In this document: positions 7,317-16,200 of the stretch, in pieces | How positions within the stretch are numbered: the first letter of the stretch is position 1 | How the letters are laid out: the number at the start of each line of letters is the position of its first letter | From: CAYSTL01 sp964516805 | Lineage (GTDB): Archaea > Thermoplasmatota > Thermoplasmata > Halarchaeoplasmatales > Halarchaeoplasmataceae | Direction of reading: 5' to 3' | NCBI GenBank assembly: GCA_964516805.1 | Contig: CAZEXI010000019.1 | Location: forward strand, 1 to 34,706 | DNA length: 34,706 nucleotides | The notes under the pieces: model-generated | Seen by the model: the letters and a program-made list of their open reading frames with translations, nothing else | What the model was told of the DNA's origin: nothing | Database searches by the model: none | Translations under genes and position numbers: made by a program

Positions 7317-8558
7317 CTATCCTTCAGATGATTTTTTATCTTTTCCTAAACCCAGTTTTTTGATGAAGATAGGGGTAGTAGAAGCCTGCACCAATATTGT
7401 GATCAACACTGTGACGAAGGTAAGACCAGCCATCTCATGCCCGTTATTGATACCTCTAACTACGATTATTCCAGCAAGTGTAGCGGGCATCACACCTCTA
7501 ACGTTTCCGGTCCAGCTCAAGAAACCTATTTCTTTCCAAGAGAATGCTTTCCTGAAATTGGGGAACTCACCTAAGAAGCCACCTATCACCACCGTTAAAG
7601 GTCTTCCCACGAACATGAGTGTGGCTACAACGAGTAGACCCAACAAACCTATACTTTCGATGGCTGTGAATTGAACTAGAGACCCTAGTATAACGAATAT
7701 TGCTATCCTACCTACTAGAGATGGATAATTTGAGATACCCTCGATAGTTTCTTCCTTCTTAGAACCGTAATTTGGATCGAATTTGACACCACCTATCTTC
7801 AAAAATAGTCCAGCAGTGATAGCCCCCATGAATCCACTTCCACCGATGAAATGGGCTGAGAAATACGAACCCAAAACAAGTACGACTATTATAGGTACTA
7901 GACCTACTTTCTTCATACCTATTTTCTTGAAGGCCAAACTTCCTAAGATACCGATAACTGCACCGAAGAATAAACCGATACCAGCTTCCTGTGCGAATTG
8001 AGTGATTATCGTAGGTATGTTAACCCCTCCAGATGCAGCGACAGCGGTTAGTAATGCTGATGTTAGGACAGCACCTGTAGGATCATTATATCCCGATTCT
8101 GAGACCAGTAGTGTCTTGACCTTTTCTTTAACAGGATATTTTTTAAAAAGAGGTATGAGTGTAGCTGGATCGGTCTCAGATATCATGCTTCCAAAGAGCA
8201 GTCCATATATGATCGGCCACCCTAAAATAAGACTGGTTGCATAACCGGTTATCAGGGCGGTTATAAGTATTCCAACTGTGACCAGAATCAATATCAAACG
8301 AAGATTTTTCTTTAGGAAATCAAGTGAAAGATCAAAACCACCATCAAATAGTATGAAAGCTACACATACGTGGAGTACACCTTCTGTTATGCCTTCAAAT
8401 GCTAGGGGTTCAAAACTGAGTATGAAATGTCCAAATAATATACCGATACCAAGATAGATCGGTATGCCAAATAATCCAGTCATCTTCGATAATTTGTATC
8501 CGCCAAAACCTATCAGGATTAGAAGCCCCATCTTTCCAAGAAATATCCATTCTTCCAT
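7317..8558 (-). CDS. CPA1-family monovalent cation:proton antiporter (NhaP-like)
   Basis: 413 residues with about 12 hydrophobic segments, as in Na+/H+ exchanger family proteins. Diagnostic motifs are SETDPATLIP (Asp130 in TDP) and SESGYNDPTG (Asn158-Asp159), the pair forming the ion-binding and proton-coupling site. The ND form marks electroneutral CPA1 antiporters, and the ESGxNDP variant resembles NhaP2/CvrA-type proteins. There is no C-terminal TrkA-C or CBS domain, so the protein is the bare membrane unit. It swaps Na+ or K+ for H+ at the cytoplasmic membrane. The start ATG at 8558 has a strong AAGGAG ribosome-binding site five to seven bases upstream. Ion preference cannot be read from the sequence. 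An acidic proteome with such an antiporter fits a salty habitat, but that is inference. Confidence 0.9.
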   Translation of the reverse strand: MEEWIFLGKMGLLILIGFGGYKLSKMTGLFGIPIYLGIGILFGHFILSFEPLAFEGITEGVLHVCVAFILFDGGFDLSLDFLKKNLRLILILVTVGILITALITGYATSLILGWPIIYGLLFGSMISETDPATLIPLFKKYPVKEKVKTLLVSESGYNDPTGAVLTSALLTAVAASGGVNIPTIITQFAQEAGIGLFFGAVIGILGSLAFKKIGMKKVGLVPIIVVLVLGSYFSAHFIGGSGFMGAITAGLFLKIGGVKFDPNYGSKKEETIEGISNYPSLVGRIAIFVILGSLVQFTAIESIGLLGLLVVATLMFVGRPLTVVIGGFLGEFPNFRKAFSWKEIGFLSWTGNVRGVMPATLAGIIVVRGINNGHEMAGLTFVTVLITILVQASTTPIFIKKLGLGKDKKSSEG

Positions 8559-8650
8559 GATTTTACTCCTTAGTAATTGATAGAGAGGCTTATCTACTCT
8601 ATTACTATTATGAATTTCGGTTAAATACTAATGGATTCAATTTAAAAACC

Positions 8651-9271
8651 TCACATATCTTCGCTTTTTATATCACCCAACAGATATCCGCCAAATCCAG
8701 TGATCCATAATAAGAGAGGATACACTACCCATCTTTCTATTCCACCAAACTCGAGAAAGTTCAGCGGATTCGCATCCCCCAAAAAGACTGTTGAGAACAG
8801 GAATCCAAGTGAGATGACACCATAGATCAAACCAAGATACTTAAAAGGGGCTTTGACCACTCTTGTTGAGAATATAGGTACGAAACCTCCGCTTACAAAT
8901 GTAAGCATCGCAAAGATCATGTGCCAGGGAGTTATGTTCCCGGGAAATACGCCAACTCCAAATATTCCCAGACCAAACAATCCCAAGAATATAGTAAAGA
9001 TCCGATCTTCATATATTCTATTAACAAAGAAAGTAGATATTAGCACCAATGCTCCGCATATCATCATCGTAAAGTTGAATATGGTAGATGAAGGTTCATG
9101 AATAATACTATCCGGTGGTCTAGAAGCTCCCAGATCGCTTATCTCCTGTTGAGTTGAATAATCGGGGTACATTACTTCTGCGGTTATTATACCCATCAAA
9201 GCTATTCCACTGACTAAAAACAAAAATATTCCTGCTAATACTTTATCCTGAAATGGTAAATCTATATTCAT
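8651..9271 (-). CDS. DUF998-family integral membrane protein
   Basis: 206 residues with about six hydrophobic segments (about 11-31, 66-84, 91-109, 115-134, 142-163, 180-200). The first loop holds the DUF998-like stretch YPDYSTQQEISDLGASRP, where YP-(x)-S and ISDLG are typical. The family is widespread in bacteria and archaea, with no agreed function. The start ATG at 9271 follows an AGGTGA ribosome-binding site at the usual distance, and a TATA-like TTTATATAG lies on the minus strand at about 9312-9320. It is transcribed in the same direction as the antiporter downstream (92-base gap), but each has its own ribosome-binding site, so a shared operon is uncertain. Confidence 0.75.
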   Translation of the reverse strand: MNIDLPFQDKVLAGIFLFLVSGIALMGIITAEVMYPDYSTQQEISDLGASRPPDSIIHEPSSTIFNFTMMICGALVLISTFFVNRIYEDRIFTIFLGLFGLGIFGVGVFPGNITPWHMIFAMLTFVSGGFVPIFSTRVVKAPFKYLGLIYGVISLGFLFSTVFLGDANPLNFLEFGGIERWVVYPLLLWITGFGGYLLGDIKSEDM

Positions 9272-9311
9272 TTAAACGTCACCTTTTTATAAAAAAAGAG
9301 AAAAGGTACTA

Positions 9312-9321
9312 CTATATAAAC
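9312..9321 (-). promoter_or_regulatory. Putative TATA box for the DUF998 gene
   Basis: Reading the minus strand, TTTATATAGT lies about 41-50 bases before the ATG at 9271. It would give a leader of about 15-20 bases that contains the AGGTGA ribosome-binding site. Confidence 0.35.
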
Positions 9322-9339
9322 AGGTTGTTTCTAAAACAT

Positions 9340-10056
9340 CTATTTTGGATGTCCGACTACAGTCATATAGATAGATTTCTCCTCTTCACCATCAATTCCA
9401 ATAACATCATCCACTTCATCATCGAAGAAAGCTCCTATCTGACAGGTTCCAAGGTCCATGCTAGCAGCTGATAGAGCCAGATTTTCTGCTATATGCCCAG
9501 CATCCATGAATACATAGCGATAACCTCTATCACTATACTTCCACATGGTTCTGTTAAAGATGGCAGACCATACAAAAACAACTGGTGCTTGTGCACACAT
9601 GTTCTGTCCAAGGGCCGCGTCAGCGATCTCATCTCTAAGATCACCTATTTCTAGCTTTTCCAACTTGTGTTCTTTGATAAGATAGTGATACAGTCCTTTC
9701 TCTAAACTCTCTACATCGTTTACTACAAGATAGGTCTCGATCGGATACAGTGCACCTGCTGAAGGAGCGGTCCTGAACTTTCTGCCTCTTTCTTCTCTCT
9801 GCACTCCCGTAGAGGCCCACAGTAAATATGATAAATTCTCAAGGCTCATCGGTTCTTTTGAATACTCTCTGACACTCTTTCTCGTTTCCAATGCTTTATG
9901 AAGAGAACTGGTTTTGTCTTCATCAACTTCTGGTAAATCTATGACCTCAGCATCTTCATACTTCTTGTATCTATCTGGTTTTTTCACCTGTTCTTTACTT
10001 CTAGACCTTTGATTTTTATAATAACTTGAAGTCTCGTGAATGTCTTTCCAATCCAT
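9340..10056 (-). CDS. SagB/ThcOx-type nitroreductase-family FMN oxidoreductase
   Basis: 238 residues. After a charged N-terminal lead of about 45 residues, the nitroreductase fold begins with ALETRKSVREYSKEPMSL, giving the FMN phosphate-binding Arg/Lys/Ser/Arg group. Further family hallmarks are APSAGALYPIETYLV, MDAGHIAENLALSA and the terminal VVGHP. This APSAGxLYP form is typical of the SagB-type dehydrogenase branch. Some members oxidise azolines in peptide natural products, but most stand-alone archaeal members have no known substrate. No cyclodehydratase, YcaO or precursor peptide gene is visible nearby, so a general FMN-dependent oxidoreductase is the safer call. The start ATG at 10056 follows GGGGT. 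It is divergent from the membrane gene at 10176. Confidence 0.85.
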   Translation of the reverse strand: MDWKDIHETSSYYKNQRSRSKEQVKKPDRYKKYEDAEVIDLPEVDEDKTSSLHKALETRKSVREYSKEPMSLENLSYLLWASTGVQREERGRKFRTAPSAGALYPIETYLVVNDVESLEKGLYHYLIKEHKLEKLEIGDLRDEIADAALGQNMCAQAPVVFVWSAIFNRTMWKYSDRGYRYVFMDAGHIAENLALSAASMDLGTCQIGAFFDDEVDDVIGIDGEEEKSIYMTVVGHPK

Positions 10057-10175
10057 TTGAATACCCCTTTCTTATTCACTGTTATAACTAAATCGATTGA
10101 TAAATCTTCCGAGTATCAGATGAAAAACATTAAGTCTAGGTATATTTCTATATATTATCGTGTCAGGAGAATAAC
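10057..10175. promoter_or_regulatory. Divergent promoter gap
   Basis: 119 AT-rich bases. For the plus-strand gene, TATATATTA lies at about 10149-10157 with AGGAG at 10165-10169, six bases before the ATG at 10176. For the minus-strand gene the ribosome-binding site GGGGT is at about 10064-10068. The TATA element on that side is less clear. No other structure was seen. Confidence 0.35.
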
Positions 10176-10934
10176 ATGTTCGGATTGGGATGGAGTACGG
10201 GAAAGAAGATCAAGTTTGTCATTTTACTGGCTATTTTCATAATACCTATAGTAGTTTTGATGAACATCCCAGAAATGTTCCTTATAGTTCTTATCAGTGT
10301 GATAGCTGGTAGCATAACTTGGTTTTTTACCGGGAAATTGACTCCCTTTTTCACTGGGATATACATAAAATTGCATAAAAAGTTATCAGCAAATCCTAGA
10401 TTGATAGCAGTTCTTAAAAATAAGAGCCCACCTTCTAATAATCCCTGGAGCGTTGTTTACACGTCATTGAGTGAATCGATATTTCCTACTATAATTGCAT
10501 TTTCTATAATTGGATATATACTTAAGAATAGCCAGACTTTACAGAGTGAGCAGGTCTTTCTCGTTTTATTGTTCGCACCTGTGATAGTTTTCTTCGTTAT
10601 ACCCTTGAAGATATTGATGGATTCTAAATTGTTCTATCTTAATAGGGAAACAAAAGAAGTCACTTCGCTAGGTAAAGAAGTAAACATCCGTTTAAAATCA
10701 GTAGGAGGGATTTTTGCACTAGCTCTTTTCATTTTTACTTTATATATTGTCAACAAGGATCTCAGTTCTGTTTTTGAAGACATCACGATTTATTTCTCGT
10801 TCATATACCCGACGATTTCGATAACTTCAATCTATTACAACCTAAAATGGCACAGGAATTTCTTGTTTGATCTGGAAGAGAAGGCCTACGAAGAAGAGAC
10901 ACCACAATATGCAGTAGCATTATTAAAAGAGTGA
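10176..10934 (+). CDS. Integral membrane protein of unknown function
   Basis: 252 residues. Hydrophobic segments at about 11-29, 31-49, 102-121, 129-147, 175-194 and 205-222 suggest about six membrane helices. A basic loop lies between the second and third (about 60-90), and a 30-residue acidic C-terminal tail follows. The start has a good AGGAG ribosome-binding site and a TATA-like box. No catalytic or transport motif is visible and I do not recognise the family. It is convergent with tldE: only 13 bases separate the two stop codons, and the short GAAAAAAGGGTTTTTATTTG segment between and inside their ends may stop both transcripts. It has no operon partner. Confidence 0.65.
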   Translation: MFGLGWSTGKKIKFVILLAIFIIPIVVLMNIPEMFLIVLISVIAGSITWFFTGKLTPFFTGIYIKLHKKLSANPRLIAVLKNKSPPSNNPWSVVYTSLSESIFPTIIAFSIIGYILKNSQTLQSEQVFLVLLFAPVIVFFVIPLKILMDSKLFYLNRETKEVTSLGKEVNIRLKSVGGIFALALFIFTLYIVNKDLSSVFEDITIYFSFIYPTISITSIYYNLKWHRNFLFDLEEKAYEEETPQYAVALLKE

Positions 10935-10950
10935 GAAAAAAGGGTTTTTA
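10935..10950. terminator. Short bidirectional T/A tract between convergent genes
   Basis: Between the plus-strand stop at 10934 and the tldE stop at 10948 lies GAAAAAAGGGTTTTT. It gives T5 in the plus direction and T6 in the minus direction, a compact possible terminator for both sides. Confidence 0.35.
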
Positions 10951-12291
10951 TTTGCCCGAAACCGTGATATCATTAAGTCGGGCTGTAGGTATATCCATCT
11001 TCAGCGATGCTCCGCCTAGGCTCAGGTATGATTTTTTATAGTCATCACCCAGTTCTATAGATTTTATTAGATCAGCAAAATTACCAGAGATCATCACTCC
11101 GTCGATCCGACCTTGTTTCTCTTTTCCATCTATCAGCCAAACAGGATTAGCAACAACGCTGAAATCACCGCTTGCTGAATTTGCTGTGTGTGCTCCCATA
11201 ACGCCATCGACGTAGATACCTTTTTCAGGATAAAGGGATTCAGCGCTTTTACCTTCTCCTCTTAGGACCAGATTTCTGTGAGTTATCTGTGGAGGTGATT
11301 TGAACCCAGGTCTTATACCGTTCCCAGTACTTTTTGTGTCACTCTTACTGGCCTCTTTCAGATCGTAAAAGAAGTTCTTTAGCTTTCCATTGGATATAAG
11401 TTCTAATTTACTGCTAGCAACACCTTCGTCATCGAACTCTCCGCTTCCGATACCCCAATCTACAGTTGGGTCATCCATCAAATTGAACTTGTCATGTGCA
11501 ACCTTTTCACCCAGCATCCCTTCGTAGAAAGACTTGCCTTTCCTTACATTTTCACCGTTGAAAGAAGGAGTATGTGAAAAGAACATGAGCTGAGCTAGAG
11601 CATCCTGACTCATCACAACAGGTATGTCTCCTTCTGGAAGTTCTTCATCCTCTCTTAAAGAGTCTACTTTCTTACCTGATTTTCTTCCTATCTCCTTGAA
11701 ATCCATCTCAAATTTTCGTGATTCTTCACTCTGTGATGAGGTCAATGAAGTTTCTCCGATAGCTATGTTGGAGTTTATACCACCCATTATGAAAGTACCT
11801 TTATCTTCAAGGAATAGGCCATTACTGTTACCTAATGTCTGGTCGACAATCGAGATGACTAGTCCACCTCTAGCGGGTAATATATCATCAGCTACATCCG
11901 ATGCCCCGTCTATCATCATCTGTGATAGTTCAGCACCTCTGCTTTCTTCTACTATTTCATATATATCGTCGTCATATGTTTTCACAGATGGTACATCACT
12001 CTCTTCCGGGAAGGTGATATCTGTCTTTGGTGATAATTTTGATAATTCTTCTGCTCTTTTTACAGCCTTTTCTTCGTCTCCAGGCACACAGTAACCAAAA
12101 CCTACTCTAGATTCTTTCAATACACGGACACCTAATCCAAAATCCTGAAACTCGGATGAGTTACTCACTTCGCCTTTCTCTATATCGTATTGTACCTTCC
12201 TTTGATCTACTCCAAAAACATCTCCTTGAAGATCCTTTTTGTTTATCACTTCTAGTGCTTTCTTTACACTTTCAGTTATCTTTTCGCTCAT
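10948..12291 (-). CDS. tldE: TldE/PmbA-type metallopeptidase-complex subunit
   Basis: 447 residues of the TldD/PmbA (U62) family. It lacks the HExxxH zinc motif, as expected for the TldE partner. Conserved family segments include GNSNG, the SQSEES region, NASGDFSVVANP-like sequence near the C-terminus and the terminal RLNDITVSGK. TldD-TldE form a hetero-oligomeric protease that cuts unfolded peptides threaded through a narrow entrance. In bacteria it matures microcin B17 and clears antitoxins such as CcdA. The start ATG at 12291 overlaps the tldD stop in an ATGA junction and is preceded by an AGGTGGT ribosome-binding site, so the pair is translationally coupled. The archaeal substrate is not known. 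The VapB-type antitoxin 14 kb away is one speculative target. Confidence 0.9.
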   Translation of the reverse strand: MSEKITESVKKALEVINKKDLQGDVFGVDQRKVQYDIEKGEVSNSSEFQDFGLGVRVLKESRVGFGYCVPGDEEKAVKRAEELSKLSPKTDITFPEESDVPSVKTYDDDIYEIVEESRGAELSQMMIDGASDVADDILPARGGLVISIVDQTLGNSNGLFLEDKGTFIMGGINSNIAIGETSLTSSQSEESRKFEMDFKEIGRKSGKKVDSLREDEELPEGDIPVVMSQDALAQLMFFSHTPSFNGENVRKGKSFYEGMLGEKVAHDKFNLMDDPTVDWGIGSGEFDDEGVASSKLELISNGKLKNFFYDLKEASKSDTKSTGNGIRPGFKSPPQITHRNLVLRGEGKSAESLYPEKGIYVDGVMGAHTANSASGDFSVVANPVWLIDGKEKQGRIDGVMISGNFADLIKSIELGDDYKKSYLSLGGASLKMDIPTARLNDITVSGK

Positions 12292-13646
12292 TCTTTACCA
12301 CCTACCGTTACTTCGGATATCAAAACGTTTCCTCCGCCATCTGTTACAGGTGCACGCTGACCTTTACCACAGTGGCCGATACCTGTCTCCATCTCTTTTG
12401 TGATACCTGTTATATTCTTTAATGTCTCCAAGGTGAATCCATTGAAACTGACGTCTCTCAAAGGCTTGATGATCTCACCATCTTCTATCAAGTAAGCTTC
12501 CTGGGCATTGAACTGGAATGTCCCTTGGGCTGGACTTACCTGACCACCAGAAGAAGATTTTGCGTATACACCTTTGTCAACATGTTCTAGCAGTTCATCG
12601 AATTCCATGTCTCCAGGTTCCATTATTGTGTTGCTCATCCTGACTAATGGTTTGACTCTGAAATCTTCAGCTCTAGCACCACCGTTTGGTTCCATGTCGA
12701 GTTTCCAGGCGTTTTCCCTATCCAATATGAAATTGTTTAATGTACCATCCTTTACAAGAACTCTGTTCTTCGCTTTTGTACCTTCATCATCAAATGGGAA
12801 CGACCCGTATCCTTCCATGGTAGGATCATCCTTGATGGTTACTATATCTGAAGCTACTTTTTTACCGATCTTACCGGCCAAACAACTATTTCCTGTTGAA
12901 ACTAAGTCACTTTCTGCTGCATGACCGAACGCTTCGTGAGAGAACACACCTGCTAGGTGTGGATCCATGATCAACGACATCTTACCGCTTGGTGCGGATT
13001 CTGCTTTTAATAATGTATCCAATCTATCTAGGACGATATCTTTTTCCTCATAGGCTTCTTCAGTTATCTCATATCCTCCAGTACCACCTATTCCCTGACT
13101 TGCTCTTTGGATCGTATCGCTTTTACCAGTGACTATCATGTATGTGACCAATCTAGGTATCCTCATCTTTACATGGGTACCATCGCTGGTAGCAATCTCC
13201 TTATCTACTAGATAATCTCTATATCTGAGATCAGTAGATTTTACAAAATCCTTATCTAGATGACCTTCAAGATCTCTTAAAAAAGATATTTTTTCTTCTG
13301 TGCTCACGTCCAAAAAATTCTTTTTCATCGGCATATCTACTTCTTCTTGATGTGTTTCGACTTCAGCTAGGCCAGTTTCTTCTTTCTTATATTTATCACT
13401 TTTTTTGGCCATTTCCAATGAACGTTCAGCAGTATTTTTCAGTTCAGAAAGGTTAGAGGTTCCTACATTTCCCCATCCGTTGTTATAAAGAACCCTAACC
13501 ATAGCACCTTCTTCACTTCCACTAGTAATCTTTTCCATATCTCCATCCTTTAATGTGAGGTTGGTCCTTTCCCATTTCTCCTTTCTAATATCACAATAGG
13601 AAGCACCTTGATCCATCACATAATCAATTATATTTTTAAGTGACAT
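12288..13646 (-). CDS. tldD: TldD-type zinc metallopeptidase subunit
   Basis: 452 residues from the ATG at 13646 (MSLKNIIDYVMDQG). An in-frame TTG at 13688 would add 14 residues, but that stretch contains a TATA-like TTATTTAAATAA about 25 bases before the ATG and a GG-rich leader, so it is better read as promoter. The zinc motif is HEAFGH at about 237-242 (H237, E238, H242). A C-terminal GHCGKGQ offers the cysteine that acts as a third ligand in E. coli TldD. The GGGNVLISEVTVGG ending is typical of the family. It works with the overlapping tldE gene as an unfolded-peptide protease in the cytoplasm. It is divergent from the aldo/keto reductase gene. Confidence 0.93.
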   Translation of the reverse strand: MSLKNIIDYVMDQGASYCDIRKEKWERTNLTLKDGDMEKITSGSEEGAMVRVLYNNGWGNVGTSNLSELKNTAERSLEMAKKSDKYKKEETGLAEVETHQEEVDMPMKKNFLDVSTEEKISFLRDLEGHLDKDFVKSTDLRYRDYLVDKEIATSDGTHVKMRIPRLVTYMIVTGKSDTIQRASQGIGGTGGYEITEEAYEEKDIVLDRLDTLLKAESAPSGKMSLIMDPHLAGVFSHEAFGHAAESDLVSTGNSCLAGKIGKKVASDIVTIKDDPTMEGYGSFPFDDEGTKAKNRVLVKDGTLNNFILDRENAWKLDMEPNGGARAEDFRVKPLVRMSNTIMEPGDMEFDELLEHVDKGVYAKSSSGGQVSPAQGTFQFNAQEAYLIEDGEIIKPLRDVSFNGFTLETLKNITGITKEMETGIGHCGKGQRAPVTDGGGNVLISEVTVGGKE

Positions 13647-13654
13647 CAGATACC

Positions 13655-13672
13655 TTATTTGTTCTTTATTTA
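13655..13672 (-). promoter_or_regulatory. Putative tldD promoter (TATA box)
   Basis: On the minus strand GTTATTTAAATAAAG lies centred about 20-26 bases before the ATG at 13646. This would give a leaderless or nearly leaderless tldD transcript and argues against the upstream TTG start. Confidence 0.45.
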
Positions 13673-13752
13673 AATAACTTTCAGACAAATTTGCTGTTAA
13701 TCAAGTTTCCATGCCAAAATTTAATAACAACCCCTCAAAATGAGGACGCGTC

Positions 13753-14766
13753 GTGAAGACTATGGATTATATGAAAGTATCGGGGACTGACATAGAGGTG
13801 TCCCGCATAGGCCTAGGAACCTGGGCCATTGGAGGTTGGATGTGGGGCGGCACTGATGAAAAAAGATCTGTAAAGACTATTCACGCCGCTCTGGAAAAAG
13901 GTATCAATCTGATAGATACTGCGCCGGTGTACGGTTTTGGTAGATCTGAAGAGATAGTTGGTAAAGCTATCGAGGAGTACATAGGCGAAAGAGAAGGTTT
14001 CATAATCTCTACAAAAGCAGGTATTGAATGGAAAGATGGTGAAATATTTAGAAATGCTTCTAGAGAAAGGATATTCCAAGAGGTTGAAGACTCTCTTGAG
14101 AGGCTTAATACAGATTACATAGATATTTACCATATACATTGGCCTGATCCTGAGACACCAGTTAAGGAAACTGCTAAAGCTATGAAAGATCTTTATCATG
14201 ATGGTAAGATCAGAGCTATCGGTGTCAGCAACTTCTCAACTGAGCAGATGAGAGAGTTCAATAAATATGCCCCTTTACATGTTAGTCAACCACCATATAA
14301 TTTGTTTGAAAGAGAGACTGAAGAGGAGATATTACCTTACTGTCTGGAAAAAGATATCCATATGATGACATACGGAGCACTCTGCAGAGGTTTACTGTCA
14401 GGAAAGATGGATAAAAACACAACTTTTGAAGGAGACGATATGAGGAAGTCTAACGACCCGAAATTCCAAGAACCTCACTATTCACAGTATCTTGAAGCTG
14501 TAGAAAAATTGGATGAATTAGCTAAAGAAAAATACGATAGAGATGTACTGCATCTAGCAGTTAGATGGATATTAGACAGAGGAGTACACACTGCTTTGTG
14601 GGGTGCTAGAAATCCTGAGCAGTTGAAACCAGTAGATGATGTCATGGACTGGAAGATTCCAAACGGTGAAAGGAAAAGAGTAGTTAAGATAATCGAAGAG
14701 ACTATCGACGATCCTGTAGGACCAGAATTCATGGCGCCGCCCACCAGATCAGAGTTTGAAGCTTAG
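13753..14766 (+). CDS. Aldo/keto reductase
   Basis: 337 residues. The NAD(P)H-dependent (beta/alpha)8-barrel is clear: GLGTWAIGGWMWGG at the start, and a catalytic tetrad of Asp55 and Tyr60 in LIDTAPVYGFG, Lys88 in STKAG and His129 in HIHWPDP. IRAIGVSNF and the C-terminal cofactor-binding region follow. Members reduce aldehydes and ketones, and the exact substrate is not predictable. The start codon is uncertain: the GTG at 13753 has a GAGG ribosome-binding site seven bases upstream, while ATG codons at 13762 and 13771 would give MDYMKVSG or MKVSG, closer to the usual AKR start. A TATA-like AATTTAATAA at about 13718-13727 fits either. It is divergent from tldD and followed, after 93 bases, by the kynureninase gene. 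Confidence 0.92.
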   Translation: MKTMDYMKVSGTDIEVSRIGLGTWAIGGWMWGGTDEKRSVKTIHAALEKGINLIDTAPVYGFGRSEEIVGKAIEEYIGEREGFIISTKAGIEWKDGEIFRNASRERIFQEVEDSLERLNTDYIDIYHIHWPDPETPVKETAKAMKDLYHDGKIRAIGVSNFSTEQMREFNKYAPLHVSQPPYNLFERETEEEILPYCLEKDIHMMTYGALCRGLLSGKMDKNTTFEGDDMRKSNDPKFQEPHYSQYLEAVEKLDELAKEKYDRDVLHLAVRWILDRGVHTALWGARNPEQLKPVDDVMDWKIPNGERKRVVKIIEETIDDPVGPEFMAPPTRSEFEA

Positions 14767-14859
14767 ATCAAAACTCTTCAACTTATTTAACTTTCTTTTT
14801 AATAATACGTATCAGTAAGATACCCATAAATTTGATATGATTATGTTTTCCTTAGGATT

Positions 14860-16155
14860 ATGATGAAATACGATTTTGAGGTTTCGGAAGATTTTGCTAA
14901 GCAATTAGATCTGAAAGATGACCTGTCGGAATACAGGGATAGGTTTCATGTTCCGGATGGTACAATCTACCTCGATGGTAATTCTCTTGGATTAGCATCT
15001 AAAGATGCAGAGGAATCTATTCTTAGAGTTTTAGATGAATGGAAAGAGCTTGGAATTAGAGGCTGGCTAGAAGGTGAACAGCCGTGGTTTTACTTTGCTG
15101 AAGAACTTGGTAAAAGATGCGCTGAATTGGTAGGTGCCGAGGAGGAAGAGGTAGTTGCAACGGGTACCACAACAGTAAATATCCATTCGCTGATAAGCAC
15201 GTTTTATGAACCAGAAAACGGAAGAACTAAGATATTGGCTGATGAGCTGAATTTTCCTTCTGATCTGTATGCATTGGAGGGACAGATAGAACTTAAAGAG
15301 TTGGATCCCGAAGAAGAATTGATACTGGTTCCTAGCGATGACGGTTTGACATTGGATGAAGAAAGGATAGTTGAATACATGACGGATGAAGTTGCTTTGA
15401 TTCTGTTACCATCAGTTCTGTACAGAAGCGGACAACTGCTGGATATCCCATATCTTACAGAAGAGGCACATAAAAGAGGAATACCTATCGGTTTTGACTG
15501 CTCACATTCTGTTGGAACGATCCCCCATGAATTCGATACGTGGAGAGTCGATTTTGCGATGTGGTGTTCATACAAATATCTAAACGGTGGACCGGGAAGT
15601 ACTGCTTTCATCTACCTGAACAAAAAACATTTCGATAAAGAACCCAAGCTGAAAGGATGGTTCGGATATCAGAAGGACAAACAGTTCGACTTGAACGTTG
15701 AGTTCGAACCTTCTCAGAACGCTGGGGGTTGGCAGATATCTTCACCAGCAATATTGAATTCCGCACCACTGGAAGGATCATTCGATATAATCGAAGATGC
15801 AGGAATCAAAAATATTCGAAAAAAATCGAAGAAGATAACATCTTATTTTGTATACTTAGTAGAGGAGCTCTTATCGGAGAAACCATACAACTTCAAGATA
15901 GGAACCCCTCAGGACCCTGACAAAAGGAGTGGACATATCGCTCTGATGAGAGAAAAAGAAGCATTCAGGATCAATGAAGCATTGAAATCCATGGGTGTTG
16001 TACCTGATTTCAGACCGCCTAATATAATAAGGATAGCACCGATAGCTCTTTACAATACCTATTATGAGGTCTGGCAGGTCGTTCAATACCTGAAAAAAAT
16101 AATCGATGAGGAAAGGTACAAAGAATTTTCTAAAGAGAGAAAAGCGATATCCTAG
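14860..16155 (+). CDS. kynU: Kynureninase
   Basis: 431 residues of the fold-type I PLP enzymes, close to the usual kynureninase length. Signatures: YLDGNSLGL (37-45), GIRGW (65-69), the FPSD segment (132-135) that contacts PLP and substrate, GFDCSHSVG with Asp213 for the PLP nitrogen, the PLP-binding Lys239 in CSYKYLNGGPGS, and a C-terminal FRPPNIIRIAPIALYNT. The enzyme splits L-kynurenine into anthranilate and L-alanine. No tryptophan dioxygenase or kynurenine formamidase gene is visible in the window. Either those lie elsewhere, or the protein serves anthranilate production or an unrelated beta-elimination. The first of two adjacent ATGs (14860, 14863) may or may not be the start: an AGGATT before them fits the second slightly better. 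Confidence 0.92.
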   Translation: MMKYDFEVSEDFAKQLDLKDDLSEYRDRFHVPDGTIYLDGNSLGLASKDAEESILRVLDEWKELGIRGWLEGEQPWFYFAEELGKRCAELVGAEEEEVVATGTTTVNIHSLISTFYEPENGRTKILADELNFPSDLYALEGQIELKELDPEEELILVPSDDGLTLDEERIVEYMTDEVALILLPSVLYRSGQLLDIPYLTEEAHKRGIPIGFDCSHSVGTIPHEFDTWRVDFAMWCSYKYLNGGPGSTAFIYLNKKHFDKEPKLKGWFGYQKDKQFDLNVEFEPSQNAGGWQISSPAILNSAPLEGSFDIIEDAGIKNIRKKSKKITSYFVYLVEELLSEKPYNFKIGTPQDPDKRSGHIALMREKEAFRINEALKSMGVVPDFRPPNIIRIAPIALYNTYYEVWQVVQYLKKIIDEERYKEFSKERKAIS

Positions 16156-16200
16156 GAAACTATCCAAACACTTATCAATATATTTGTATTTCCAAAAGAT

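Noticed and set aside
11285..11300. GGAGGTGATTTG, a good Shine-Dalgarno on the plus strand
   Set aside because: It lies inside tldE on the opposite strand and is not followed by a plausible plus-strand gene.
13733..13745. CCTC-AAAAT-GAGG hairpin overlapping the ribosome-binding site of the aldo/keto reductase
   Set aside because: Only four base pairs, and the predicted transcription start is at or after its 3' arm, so it may not even be transcribed. Not listed as a riboswitch.
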